NCBI GenBank assembly: GCA_022605405.1
Contig: JABYQQ010000004.1
Span: forward strand, 496,001 to 560,000
DNA from: Earliella scabrosa
Lineage: Eukaryota > Basidiomycota > Agaricomycetes > Polyporales > Polyporaceae
Length of the DNA stretch: 64,000 bases
Direction: 5' to 3'
Shown: piece after piece, positions 51,661-62,104 of the stretch
Layout of the letters: each line of letters starts with the position of its first letter
How positions within the stretch are numbered: the first letter of the stretch is position 1
Notes under the pieces: model-generated
Databases searched by the model: none
What the model was told of the DNA's origin: nothing
What the model saw: only the letters and a program-made list of their open reading frames with translations
Made by a program: the position numbers and the translations under genes

Positions 51661-52562
51661 GCTCTTGGGCGTTGGAATCTGGATGGCGGGGACTGGCTGC
51701 GTGTGGGATTGTGTGGGAGGATGCGATTGTGGTGGGATGATGGACGTGTACGTATGTTTCTAGGCTTGATGTGCTTTGATACCATCCAGGTAAACGCACT
51801 GTTTCGCCCTCGTCTTCAACCTCAACTTGGCCCCATCCTCGATGCTCCTTGGGTGCTCTTTGAGCCTTGCTGACTACGTGGCCGGTGTTCTATCTCGGTC
51901 TTGCTTGGGTGTGTACGTGCGTGGGCTACTCACCGGTCATCATGACAGTCCTCCGAGCCTCGCGGCCTCCCGCGTCTCGCCCGCGAGCGTTCTATTGTTC
52001 TGATGATTCAATGACCCTGCATACCGGAACGGTCTTCACCTCGTCCCAGGAATCAACGCGCACCATCCTCGGCGAATGTGTACCAGGTGAGTGGGTGCAT
52101 CGCACGCTCATTTCGTTAAACATCTGTCCGCTAATCGTGACCCTGCTCCCCAGATGCCTTGGACACTCGTGCGGACCGGAGTCGCCAGACGAGCGCTCTG
52201 TATCGTCAGTCTACGCTTGCGTCTGGGCCAAAATCTCCCCGGCATCCGTGGCGCTAGCTGCACCCACGCTCCACTCGGCGCAAGACCAGGATGACCAGCC
52301 TTTCTGCAGTTGTTACGTTGCCCATGCCCCTTATCCCCGCCCCGGTCCTAGAACCCGGTTCCCTTAGAGGCAAGAGGCCGGGGATCGAGCGCAGCCAGTC
52401 CCTGCGGGCTGTCGAGTTGTCGCAGGCGACGGTAATATGTCCATCCCGGGTCACGCTGGTACTTGAGCTATGCAGCATGAGAAAGTGCCGGAAAGCTTGT
52501 TACTCACTACACATCACCACACACCGCTCACCTCCTCCACCTGGACCCACCGAACTTGAACG
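51661..52562. other. Intergenic, no supported gene
   Basis: The 166-codon frame at 51867-52367 shows no motif and no splice-consistent extension. It lies between the end of the ADIP-like gene and the first tandem monooxygenase. Confidence 0.45.
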
Positions 52563-54481
52563 ATGCCTATCGTGACGCGCAAGGCGACCCTTACAATCGA
52601 TATTCTCGTTGTAGGCGGAGGTGAGTGCGCGTTTGCGGTCCTTAGTGGGACGTCTGAGTAGAAGGCTGATCGAACCACATTCTTCGGTATGGGCGTGGAC
52701 AGGGATTGGCGGACTTGCCGTAGCATACATGCTCAGCAACGCGGGGCATCGGGTGAGGGTGCTGGAGAGACACGACTTGAACGCTCCGGGCGCAGGCGTG
52801 CGCGTGCCTCCGAATCTGAGCAAGATTCTGCGGCAGTGGGTCGGACTGGAGGAGCTTATGAAGGTTGCGAGGAGGTGTGTCGGCTCCCCGTTCTATCGCC
52901 GTGAGTAGCTCCAGCAGTCTTCCCTGGATCGGGGCGCGTGCCATGCACGACGAACGTGCGGATGGGGTACCCGGCGCGCTCACTTATCTTGCATCGCGTA
53001 GGACAGACCGGGGAGAAAATTGGCTATCTGCCATGGAAGCCTGCAGTAATGGTCGAAACGGGCGGGGACTTTCTCTTAATGCACGTAAGTGTTCCGTCTC
53101 TTACGGTATACCGGCCCACCCTAGACAAGCACCACTCTGCAGCACGCGGACCTCGTACAGCTACTGCACACGCTAGCTGTCGGCGCCGGCGCAAGAATAG
53201 ACTTGAACACAGAGGTGGTCTCTATTTCACAGGGGACGAGCAGCTCACCCAATCCGAGCGTTACGCTCGCGAACGGCGAGGTGCTGTCTGCGGACCTTCT
53301 GATCGGCGCGGACGGGACGAAGAGTATGGTGCGCGACGCAGCCTTTCCGAATGAAATCCACGTGAAGCCGAGTGGGTTGACAATCTACACCGGGATTGTC
53401 TCAAGGGAAGACATGCTGAAAGACGAGGAGCTGCGACCGTTAGTGTTGAGCGAAGAAACCGTGAGTACTACTTGTGAATCGTTCCATGCCGTGCGTGACG
53501 AGATGGGAGAGGCAGTGGCCAATTTGGTTGGGTGAACATCGAGCACTTTGCGGTGAGTCTCTCCGTCATCGTATCCACAGTGGTACTGATGCGTACTGAT
53601 GTGCAGCGCAAGCAATGGTATGTGACGGTGTCACTGACCCCGACGAGCGTGCGTCGCTGAGCATACGCCATTTGCAGCCAACCAGACAAGCCTTTTGCTT
53701 CGGCCTCTACTCGTGGCCAGGCGACACCCTTGAGCAAGGCGTAGATGGCGGCTGGCACGATACCTGCTCAAATGAGAAAATCCTAGTAGATGGTCATTGC
53801 TCCGTGTATGTGCTCCAGCTCTCTTCTTTCTGTCGCGAATGACGGCGCTCAACGTATCTTTCAGCATGGATAAAATGATGCGTTTATCACCTCAGGTCTT
53901 CCGGACACAGTACCTAGAACCGCCAAATGATGGCATACCCAACTGGGTCGATAGTTCCAAACAAATTGTCTTGCTAGGAGACGCCGCGCACCCTTCCATG
54001 GTGACCATCCATCCACGAAGTCGCTCTGCTTGTCCTTCTGACTGTTCCTGCCCGCTCGCAGCCTGGAGGTAATAATGCGACAAGCCTCGCGGTAGAAGAC
54101 GCCGTCGTGCTCGGATCGCTCTTTTCGCACTTACGAACGGCGGACCAGATCCCGTCCTTCCTCAGCGGGTACGAAGACCTTCGCCAGCGCCGGTGCAACT
54201 TCGTCTGTCACGCGGACGTCGCGCACGCAAGACAGATGGTGCTGCCTCCCGGGCCAGACGCGGACTCCCGAGATCAAAACGTGCGTCGCTCGCCGGACGA
54301 GTGGGATGAAGGCACGACGAAGGCACAATTTGAAGAGATAGCCGAGATCTTCGTGTACGATGCCGGAGACGCCGCTGAGGAGTGGTGGATAAACTGGGGA
54401 CGACTGTACGCGACCGCACGCAAGCATCCCAACTTGTTGGACTTACGCTCCTATTTTGCTATAGACGTGCACTCTCATTAA
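52563..54481 (+). CDS. Salicylate-hydroxylase-like FAD monooxygenase, tandem copy 1
   Basis: Nine exons: 52563-52620, 52703-52900, 53002-53084, 53143-53460, 53516-53552, 53607-53617, 53678-53805, 53865-54000, 54062-54481, giving 462 residues. The FAD GxGxxG motif DILVVGGGIGGLAVAYML is split by intron 1. Then come the ribose-binding acidic residue in RVLERHDL, GVRVPPNLSKILRQW, DG motif LLIGADGTKSMVRD, GD motif IVLLGDAAHPSM and SLAVEDAVVLGSLFS. The C-terminus has YDAGDAAEEWWINWGRL, shared by all three copies. Class A flavoprotein monooxygenases of this group hydroxylate or decarboxylatively hydroxylate aromatics with NAD(P)H and O2. Substrate unknown. The 11-nt exon 6 was found by comparing the three copies. 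Confidence 0.88.
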
Positions 54482-54963
54482 GTCGTAGAGCAGCTGATGT
54501 GTAATGTGAGTGCTATATGCCCGGTGCCCGCATTGACATGAGTTCCTGATTCTCTCCGAGCAGGCGCAAGCTATCTTGTTCACGAGTGAAACATCGGTCC
54601 CGTCGTGCGCTAGGCTTTACGACTCCCGAAGGTCGTGCCGACGTCGGCTAGCGCCCACGATCCGCCCGATCTCTCCCGCCGGTCTCATTTTCATGTGTGA
54701 GGCGGTCGGAGCGCTGATGCATGAGGACGAAATGCCATTTTGAAGAAGTCGGATAAGTATATCTCAAGCATTGACTGAGACCCTCAGCGCATGAACGACC
54801 AGGCTGGTCGCTCCAGCTGGTGGATGCCGAGCATTTACAACGTAGGCACGGCTTTACGAGTTCTATCAGAGAACTACACCTGCTCGAGAAGCGGGCCGGG
54901 TCAAGTACATAGCTGGATCGGGAATACTAACGGACGTCTTTCCCCCTTCCTTGCACTTCCTCG
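54482..54963. other. Spacer between tandem monooxygenases 1 and 2
   Basis: No coding signal. Presumably terminator of copy 1 and promoter of copy 2. Confidence 0.5.
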
Positions 54964-56814
54964 ATGCCTGTTGTCACACGCAAAGCTTCCCTGGCCCTGG
55001 ATGTTCTCGTTGTGGGTGGAGGCGAGTACTTCTTGACCGCCATGAGATTGAACGTTGCGCTCATAGACACATTTCGGGACACAGGTATCGGCGGACTCGC
55101 GGTAGCGTACGTGCTCAGTAACTCGGGGCACCGGGTGCGCGTTGTGGAGAAGCATGGCCTGGACGCGCCCGGTGCAGGCTATCGCATTCCGCCCAACTTC
55201 AGCAAGATCCTCAAACAGTGGGTCGGCGAAGAGGCGCTCAGGAGGGTCGCTACGCGGTGTGAGGGTTCGCCAATCTATCAACGTAAGTGTTCCTGCCTTC
55301 TTCCACCTTGGATCGCCAAGTCCACACTTGGGAACATTGTAGTGTACACGGGGGAGCGGATCGGGGGTCTACCATACCAGGAAGCCGTCATGAAGGAGAC
55401 TGGCGGTGAGTTCCTCTTAATGCATGTAAGACGCACGTTGCTTCACCCCCCACAAATTATGCTGAACGCACCGGCAGCGCCAAGATTTGGTTCAAATGCT
55501 ATACGGGCTCGCAATCGACTCCGGTGCGACAATCGACTTCCATACCGAAGTTGTTGCGATCAGCGCAGGTGTCCACCGGAACCTGACTCCTAGAGTGGTG
55601 CTCAGGAGCGGGGAGGTTGTCAATCCCGATCTACTCATCGGTGCGGACGGCCCCGGTAGCTTCGTGCGCACGACGTGCATACCAGATCGTTGCCACGTGA
55701 AACCCAGTGGCATGGTCGTCTACTCGGCAATCGTGAATATGGAGGACATACGCAACGCTCCAGAGGTGGGCACCGGTGATGGATGGGACGTGAGTACACA
55801 TATTGGCTTGTGTAGTGAGTGGGTTGTGACGATGCAGACTTGGGTTTTTTTGTGTAGTGGCCTATGTGGATAGGCGAGTACAAGGCTCTGTGGGGTGAGT
55901 ATCATGAGTTACATACTTCCGTACTGCCTGTGTGACTAACGCGCAGAGCAGGTCATCCTGTAGTACGTTGGTAACACTGCCTCATTGGAAAGCTGGCTTA
56001 CGCCCGTCGCACTCATGATAAGGGAACATCGGAATTCTGTATGAGCCTATACACTTTGGAATCCGATAGTCCAACTGGTAGTGAGGCGGAGTGGGACGAG
56101 TTCCCCAACACCGATCACCTTGCTGACGGAATGTGTCCATCGTGCGTTGGTCCTGTTGATGTCACCAGGAAGCTCCTCTCACCCCATCTTGTGTAGAGCG
56201 CAGAGGATAATTGAATTACCGCCTCGTCTTCTTCGTCAACGATTCTTGGAACTGTGCGAAGATGGTACGTGCGATTGGGTGGACTCCTCCGGAAGAATAG
56301 TGTTGTTGGGTGATGCAGCGCACCCCTCGATAGTAAGCACCCACCTATGCCACATGCTATCGTATCTCACCACCTTCCACCTTATCAGCCCGGCGGCACC
56401 CATACTGCGAGCCTGACGGTTGAGGATGCCGTTGTATTAGGTTCGCTCTTATCACATCTACGGACCATTGAGCAGCTACCCTCCCTTCTTAACGCTTACG
56501 AGGAACTACGACATCCGCGGTGCCACTCGGTTCGGCTGGCCGACATCGGACATTGGAGAACGCTCACGCTACCTCTAGGTCCGGAAGCGGACGCTCGAGA
56601 CGAGAACATGCGGCATTTACCAGAGGAATGGGATGACGTTGAGGCATTGGTTGCACAGTTCGAAGGTATCGCTTCCATATTTGGGTACGATGCAGGCGAT
56701 GCCGCTGAGGAGTGGTGGGTCAATTGGGGTCGACTGCAGAACAGAGTACATGAGCGGTCGTCGGGCGGGACGGGTTCGGGAGAGTGTATCAGCGTCTCTA
56801 TAACCTGCGAATAG
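54964..56814 (+). CDS. Salicylate-hydroxylase-like FAD monooxygenase, tandem copy 2
   Basis: Exons 54964-55021, 55085-55282, 55343-55425, 55478-55789, 55858-55894, 55952-55962, 56023-56141, 56197-56332, 56389-56814, giving 459 residues. Motifs: VLVVGGG joined to IGGLAVAYVLSN, RVVEKHGLDAPG, LLIGADGPGSFVRT, IVLLGDAAHPSI, LTVEDAVVLGSLLSHLRT and DAGDAAEEWWVNWGRL. The donor of intron 1 is GCGAGT (GC-AG), while both sister copies have GT at the same place. Exons 1, 2, 3, 5, 6 and 8 are identical in length to copy 1. The C-terminal tail after WGRL is longer and Gly/Ser-rich. It looks intact, so function depends on splicing of the GC intron. Substrate unknown. Confidence 0.86.
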
Positions 56815-57612
56815 AACATGTACTCGTCCAGATCTGCTCAGATCATCGTCGCATCTCATCACGACTAAGGATGCTTAGCTGACAGGTGTAATGTTACAAA
56901 CTTTGTCGGTCGCAGCTGTTCACTGCGCCCCTTCAGTACGTGCCCCGTAATCTTTGAGTCGCTGGGTCCAACCACATGTACCTCGACATCACGGCCGAGA
57001 CGTGTTCTAAATAGATAGACTTGAGGGATGGATTCACGAAGGACTCACCTTCGGTAGGCCAGTGATACCGGACGAGAAGCCCAAAAGGCTATGGTAGTTC
57101 TCGCTTGCTCGTCACGAGGGGGTACGAAGGCTGGACCACAAGATGGCATTAGTGTCATGGAGAGGACAGATATGCTGTATCGGAGGGGCAGAGATTGGTG
57201 ATCCCCCTTCTCGCACCTGGTTCCAGGGAAGTGTCCTTGCATGCAAACCTTCACACTGGCACTGGCACCTAGTACCTACAAGACTTAGTCTTCTTCTCAC
57301 AGAAACAGCTTCTTGAGCGGCGCATGATGTTCATCATGGTCAGAATGAACGCTCATCCGGCGCGTCGATTGGGCGGTGATGTGACGAAACGGTGTCTTTC
57401 CCATAACATGGCACGACGACCTAAGATATCTGAGAGAAGGAAATGTTCCCCTTTTCAAGTTGGCGATTTCCGGTCAACTGTTTATGAAGTAGCACAGACT
57501 ATCTCACTCACATAATTTCCGTTCGCGGTCAGTCATTCGAAGGATGCATCGATTGCTATTATCAAGCGCTATCGAGACGGCGAACCTCTCGTACTGGCTT
57601 ACCCGACTCAAG
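56815..57612. other. Intergenic, no supported gene
   Basis: Short frames only. This is the flank between tandem copy 2 and the repeat-derived segment that follows. Confidence 0.5.
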
Positions 57613-57667
57613 GTGGATGTTCCCTGATAGGGGGCCTGGCAACGGCCGATTCCACGTGCAAAATGGA

Positions 57668-57697
57668 CATATGTCCGCGGCTATTAGATTTCTGTCC
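57668..57697 (+). repeat. Left arm of inverted repeat
   Basis: Core TGTCCGCGGCTATTAGATTT; pairs with 58314-58343. Confidence 0.75.
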
Positions 57698-58137
57698 CTG
57701 GCGATTGACCATCTGTCCGGAGCACCTGCAGTGCACTCCCCTGCGGCCGTTTCCCCTCAAACTTTGCAGACTAGCACTATGTACGGCTCTGATCTGGGGA
57801 AAATTATTTTTATGTCGTGAAAGTTCTTCTCTTGAACAGGAGTGTGGTTCAACGTTTCCAACGTCTATCGGCGCTTCTCTCTCCATATACGGTATCCCCT
57901 CCTTTCCCGATCAACGGCGCCTCCTGCGCTCATCTCGCCCAGATCCCGCCGTTATGCTGACGGGACTTAGCGCCCGGGACTTCACATGGGCTCTGGCACT
58001 TTGCGTTGGGACAGAGGACCGAATCAGAGCCGGTATCTTTATTGAAATAATTTTATGGGTTTGTTCAGGACAGCATGCTTCGACTGGCACCTTATTCCAG
58101 GCAAACGGTGCTGTGGAAGAGGAGTTCTAGCTAGGGC

Positions 58138-58164
58138 GGACAGAAATGCAATAATCAGCGGACA
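58138..58164 (-). repeat. Internal copy of the inverted-repeat motif
   Basis: Same orientation as the right arm: GGACA, A-rich, ATAATC, GCGGACA. Confidence 0.55.
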
Positions 58165-58313
58165 GGAAAGCGCTGGCAGGCGGGCAAAAACTTCGTAATG
58201 GGCCGACGCTTATCCTCAGGTATACGGACTGTATTCGAGAATTGTGCGGGCACAAATCACATACAACGGCGGGCAAGTATGTTTCTACACATGGGCATCA
58301 ATGTAATCGATAT

Positions 58314-58343
58314 GGACAAAAATCTAATCGCCGCGGACAAATG
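58314..58343 (-). repeat. Right arm of inverted repeat
   Basis: Reverse complement contains TGTCCGCGGCGATTAGATTT, two mismatches to the left-arm core in those 20 bases or fewer. Confidence 0.75.
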
Positions 58344-58379
58344 GCCCCCTTGCAATCCACGTGGCGTATAGCCGCCCAA

Positions 58380-58394
58380 AGACAAACTGAAGTT
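58380..58394. repeat. Target-site duplication, left copy
   Basis: agacaaactgaagtt, identical to 59197-59211; flanks the poly(A)-tailed element. Confidence 0.9.
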
Positions 58395-59196
58395 TTTTTT
58401 TTTTTTTTTTTTTTTTCCTTTCACAGTAAGTATCCCTGCTTCGAATACATGACGGTCTGTACTCCTACGGGACCCGCGGCGTAAGCCAGAGCGGGCGTAA
58501 CTACACAAGAACAACTACGGTGTCACGAAAATGTGCGAGTCGCAGGACAGCAGGTGGAAAGGGGGTTGACGCAGAGCGTCTACGCGTGGGTAGGCGGAGC
58601 GTCCGCAAAGGTGAACGCCGTGGGATGCTGCTCAAGGAAGTCCATGATGAGCGGGAACGGGTCGAGCTCCCCGAGGTAGTCATCCCACGTCAGGGAGTAG
58701 GGAGCGCGAGGATAGAAGGTGCATCGGTCGAAGACGTGCCGCCGAGTCTGGAGCTCGGGTCGGTCGCAGGAGCAGTGCGTGGGTTGGTCAGGGAAGAAGC
58801 GTAGGCGATACGCCCCGATTGGCGAATGATCAGTGAGACAGCGGACCATGCGCGCACACAGCGACTTGGACGCGCCGGTCCGCTTCAAGGGGAAATTGCC
58901 AGTGTGTGTAACAACGCGGAGAGCGGGGTGCTGGGGATAGCGGCGGCCCCAGTACTTGGGACCTCGCGCCATATCTCTCCAGTCCTCGCGCGCATTGTCG
59001 GTCACGATGAAGCGACCGTAAGTGAGAGAGACGGGACATGGTCTGGGTAGAGCGACAGCGGGGTCATTGACTGCCAGCCCCACCGCTTCGTCAATACGCT
59101 CATTGAGCTCCACATCCCGGTGTGAGGGGCAGTAGGAGAAGACAAGCTTCCGGGCCGGGTCTCCATCCAGCCACGCGCGAATGTTCGCACACGCCT
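58393..59196 (-). mobile_element. 5'-truncated non-LTR (LINE-type) retrotransposon
   Basis: The element is read on the minus strand from 59196 to a run of 24 T on the plus strand (58393-58416), which is its poly(A) tail. It is bounded by a perfect 15-base target duplication. About 800 bases remain, so it is heavily 5'-truncated, as is typical of target-primed reverse transcription. It encodes the C-terminal end of the element's polyprotein. The exact target duplication and intact tail suggest a fairly recent insertion. Confidence 0.88.
58580..59194 (-). pseudogene. Retrotransposon polyprotein C-terminus (RNase H end and Cys/His motif)
   Basis: An open frame of about 205 codons enters from the truncated 5' end without its own start. 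It begins with an RNase H-type closing segment (LVFSYCPSHRDVELNERID), then SKSLCARMVRCLTDHSPIGA and YRLRFFPDQPTHCSCD. The C-S-C ... H ... C arrangement (CSCDRPELQTRRHVFDRC) is a zinc-knuckle-like end typical of basidiomycete LINE polyproteins. No reverse transcriptase part is present, so it cannot move by itself. Confidence 0.82.
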
Positions 59197-59211
59197 AGAC
59201 AAACTGAAGTT
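59197..59211. repeat. Target-site duplication, right copy
   Basis: agacaaactgaagtt, identical to 58380-58394. Confidence 0.9.
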
Positions 59212-59929
59212 GGCTTCGTTCTGCTGGCATCGACTCCTCCTAGACTCTCCTTCATTTCCGCTACACGCTCTGTTTATGGTTTTGAAGCTTACGGCTTATC
59301 AATGAGGAAGTTCTGAACTTTCACACTTCTTCATGTATGAAGCCACGAGCCTAGCATTGGCAGTCGCTGTTGCAGCCTTCATTCAAGTTGCCCGGCGGGC
59401 CGGCAGGTTGAGCTGACCACCTGGACGCCTGTGTTGTGTGTGCTGCACCACAGCCGGTATGGCTATATTGCGGCGGGTTTGTCCCTTGGTTATGCTCCAC
59501 AATGATAGGGTTGATGACACTCGGCTCGCCGGCTACCAGTAGGCTTCTCTTCACCAGGCTCAAACTGATCGGTCTCTTGAAGCCCCATCGGTCTCGTGCA
59601 GTAACGTCCTTCTGTTTACGTTCGAGGCTGGGAGCTGACGAGATTTTACACAGTCCCTTCTCATCTGAAGGTGGGATCCAGAGATACCTGCTCTGCCTAA
59701 CTAGAGTTCTGCAGCCACATGCCGCACCGCCACGTTGCGTAGACATCCATATCCACAGGTCGGTATAACCCTGATACTCGTACTCACTTCTCGTCGCCTG
59801 TATTTTGTTTCTTTTGCTCGCTCGTGGGTGCGGTGCACGTTCTTCTCACCGCGCCCAACGCGCAAGGACAAGGACGTGGCCGGTGTCCTCGACCAATTTC
59901 GAAGCGAGCCTTGACAAGCGGTGAAATGG
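59212..59929. other. Intergenic, no supported gene
   Basis: Motif-free frames of up to 131 codons on both strands. The end of the stretch is the promoter of tandem copy 3. Confidence 0.5.
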
Positions 59930-59936
59930 TATAAGA
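59930..59936 (+). promoter_or_regulatory. TATA box of tandem monooxygenase 3
   Basis: TATAAGA, 67 bases upstream of the ATG at 59997. An out-of-frame ATG at 59989, eight bases before the start, may reduce translation. Confidence 0.5.
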
Positions 59937-59996
59937 GTCCTGGCTCCCGTTCAGATAACGCCGTCCTTTCTCGACATCCTCGTTCCCCATGCAGCC

Positions 59997-61842
59997 ATGC
60001 CAGTCATCTTTCGGACTGCACCCGTGTCACTCGATATTTTGGTTATTGGCGGTGGTGCGTCCGAGTACAATGCGCATAGTATCACCCACCACACTAACTC
60101 CTCGAACATTCCAATGAACAGGCGTCGGCGGTCTTGCTGCCGCGTTCATGCTGAGCAAATCTGGGCACCGCGTCAAAGTCATCGAGAGGTCCACGTTGGA
60201 CGCGCCCAGCGGCGGACAGCGTCTTCCACCGAATCTCAGCAAGATCCTGCGACAGTGGGTGGGCGAAGAGGAACTATCAAAGGTAGCAACACGATGTGTC
60301 GGCACGCCATTCTACCACTGTGAGAGCTCTGCATTCTTCTATCCGGCGCTTTATACGACCGACACGATTGCCCCCAGGGGAAACGGGTGAATACGTGGGT
60401 CGTCTCGAATGGAAGCCACTGGTAATGGCGGAAACAGGAGGGGAATTTCTCGTCATACACGTGCGTTCTCCCTTCAATTGATGAACATCTTCCTTGTCTT
60501 ATGCAGACCTACAGCGCAAGGATCTCATTCGGATGTTGCACAAGTTGGCAGCTGGGGCAGGCGCCACGATACTTTGCAACAGCGAAGTCGTCTCGATACA
60601 ACCAGGTTCTGCTAGTCGGCCTGAGCCTACCGTGACCCTCAGGGGTGGTAACATCCTTACGGCGGATCTTATCGTTGGGGCGGACGGGAGCATGAGCATA
60701 ACCCGACATGTGGTGCTGGACGGGGAGGACTGCTCTGGACCCTGCGAGCTCACTGTATACAGTGGAGTGATCAACGGCGATGATATTCGGGACGACAACG
60801 AGCTAGGCCCGCGTCTACAACATGAACAGGTGAGTATTGACTAGTTCTTCGTATCGTCTCTCGCTCACTTCAGTAGTGGCCTATCTGGATGGGAAATCAG
60901 ATAGCGCTGCATGGTGAGTGTCGACTTGGTTCGCGATTTGCCTCACTGTTGAGACACATTGAGCGCATAGCTCATCCCATAGTACGTGTTACGCCATCTC
61001 GGCCACGCGAGTCGAGAACTGAGATACAGCGTCATAAAGAGCTGCGGGAAGGACTTCTCCTTCAGTTTGTACTCCTGGAAAGGCTCGCCCAGCTACCAAC
61101 CGGGCGAAGAGGCAAGCTGGGATGAACAGTACCGCGCCGCCGAGCTTCCGCGAGAGAATGGATGTCCAGAGTACGTATAGATTTAACCGCTGTGACAGTC
61201 TATCTCTTAGCTCAAATATTTTACTTGCAGACTTCAGAAGATGTTGAAGATTGCGCGTCACGTCACTCGAACACATTACATGTCACGACCACAAGGGATC
61301 TCTGAATGGGTCGATTCCACCGGTCGGATTGTATTGCTAGGTGATTCTGCTCACCCACCATTGGTATGCGTTCGTCTGTTCACCTATCTGATCGACCCCG
61401 GCTGACATGTCCGTAGCCGGCGGGGACGCACCCTGCTAGTCTCGCCGTCGAAGACGCAGTGGTCCTCGGGTCGCTCCTCTCACACCTGCGTACCCTCGAC
61501 CAACTCCCGTCTCTCCTCAACGCATACGAGGAAATCCGTCGACAACGTTGTACTGCGATAGTCGCGGCGGACATTGGGACAGCGAAGACCATGTCCCTCC
61601 CTCCGGGTCCCGAAGCGGACGCGCGCAATGCGAACATGCGACAGACGCTAAACGATATGGACGAGGGCACGCTGAAGGCGCAGTTTGAAGAATTCGCCGA
61701 GATATTCTGCTACGACGCCGGCGACGCCGCTGAGGAGTGGTGGATCAATTGGGGCCGTTTTCATGACCGTGCCTGTGCCTCCAAGAAAGAGGATGTGATG
61801 GACTTCGTAGTCTCGAATGTCGTTGTGGAACTGCACGCATAG
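59997..61842 (+). CDS. Salicylate-hydroxylase-like FAD monooxygenase, tandem copy 3
   Basis: Exons 59997-60054, 60122-60319, 60378-60460, 60515-60829, 60877-60913, 60971-60981, 61040-61170, 61231-61363, 61417-61842, giving 463 residues. Motifs: DILVIGGGVGGLAAAFMLSK, RVKVIERSTLDAPSGG, IVGADGSMSITRHV (the DG motif, with His-Val where the sisters have Arg-Asp or Arg-Thr nearby), IVLLGDSAHPPL and LAVEDAVVLGSLLSHLRT, ending DAGDAAEEWWINWGRF. Exon sizes match copies 1 and 2, including the 58-, 198-, 83-, 37- and 11-nt exons. It is separated from copy 2 by the repeat-derived insertion and followed on the same strand by the hydrolase. Substrate unknown. Confidence 0.88.
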
Positions 61843-62104
61843 AACCAAATGTACGTCTCTTCGTGCGCTGTTTGTTCGCGTATGCTGGTGTGGGTGCTTG
61901 TAAACGGTACGACATCAGGACGACATCGGAGCTAGAATGGAGCCGTGAAACCAAGACAGCGCCCTGCACAGAAGCACGGAAGTGCTTACCCAAGTTCACA
62001 GCCTGCCTAAGCCCTATGGTGCTCAAAAACCTCATTCGCTTTCCGAGCTGCCAGTCTGGCATCCTGTTCCAGCTCCGTCATTTTCCGAACGGCATCCATT
62101 GATA

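Larger units (their letters stand above)
57613..58379. mobile_element. Putative decayed inverted-repeat (MITE-like) element
   Basis: A 30-base core at 57668-57697 recurs in inverted orientation at 58314-58343 with about 26 of 30 positions equal. Weaker similarity extends on both sides (GATT and CCACGTG blocks). A third copy of the same GGACA...GCGGACA motif lies at 58138-58164. No transposase is encoded between the arms. The outer ends and target duplication could not be fixed, so the borders given are approximate. Confidence 0.5.

Noticed and set aside
57613..58379. Interpreting the inverted repeat as a complete DNA transposon
   Set aside because: No transposase frame and no target duplication could be identified, so only a putative decayed element is reported.
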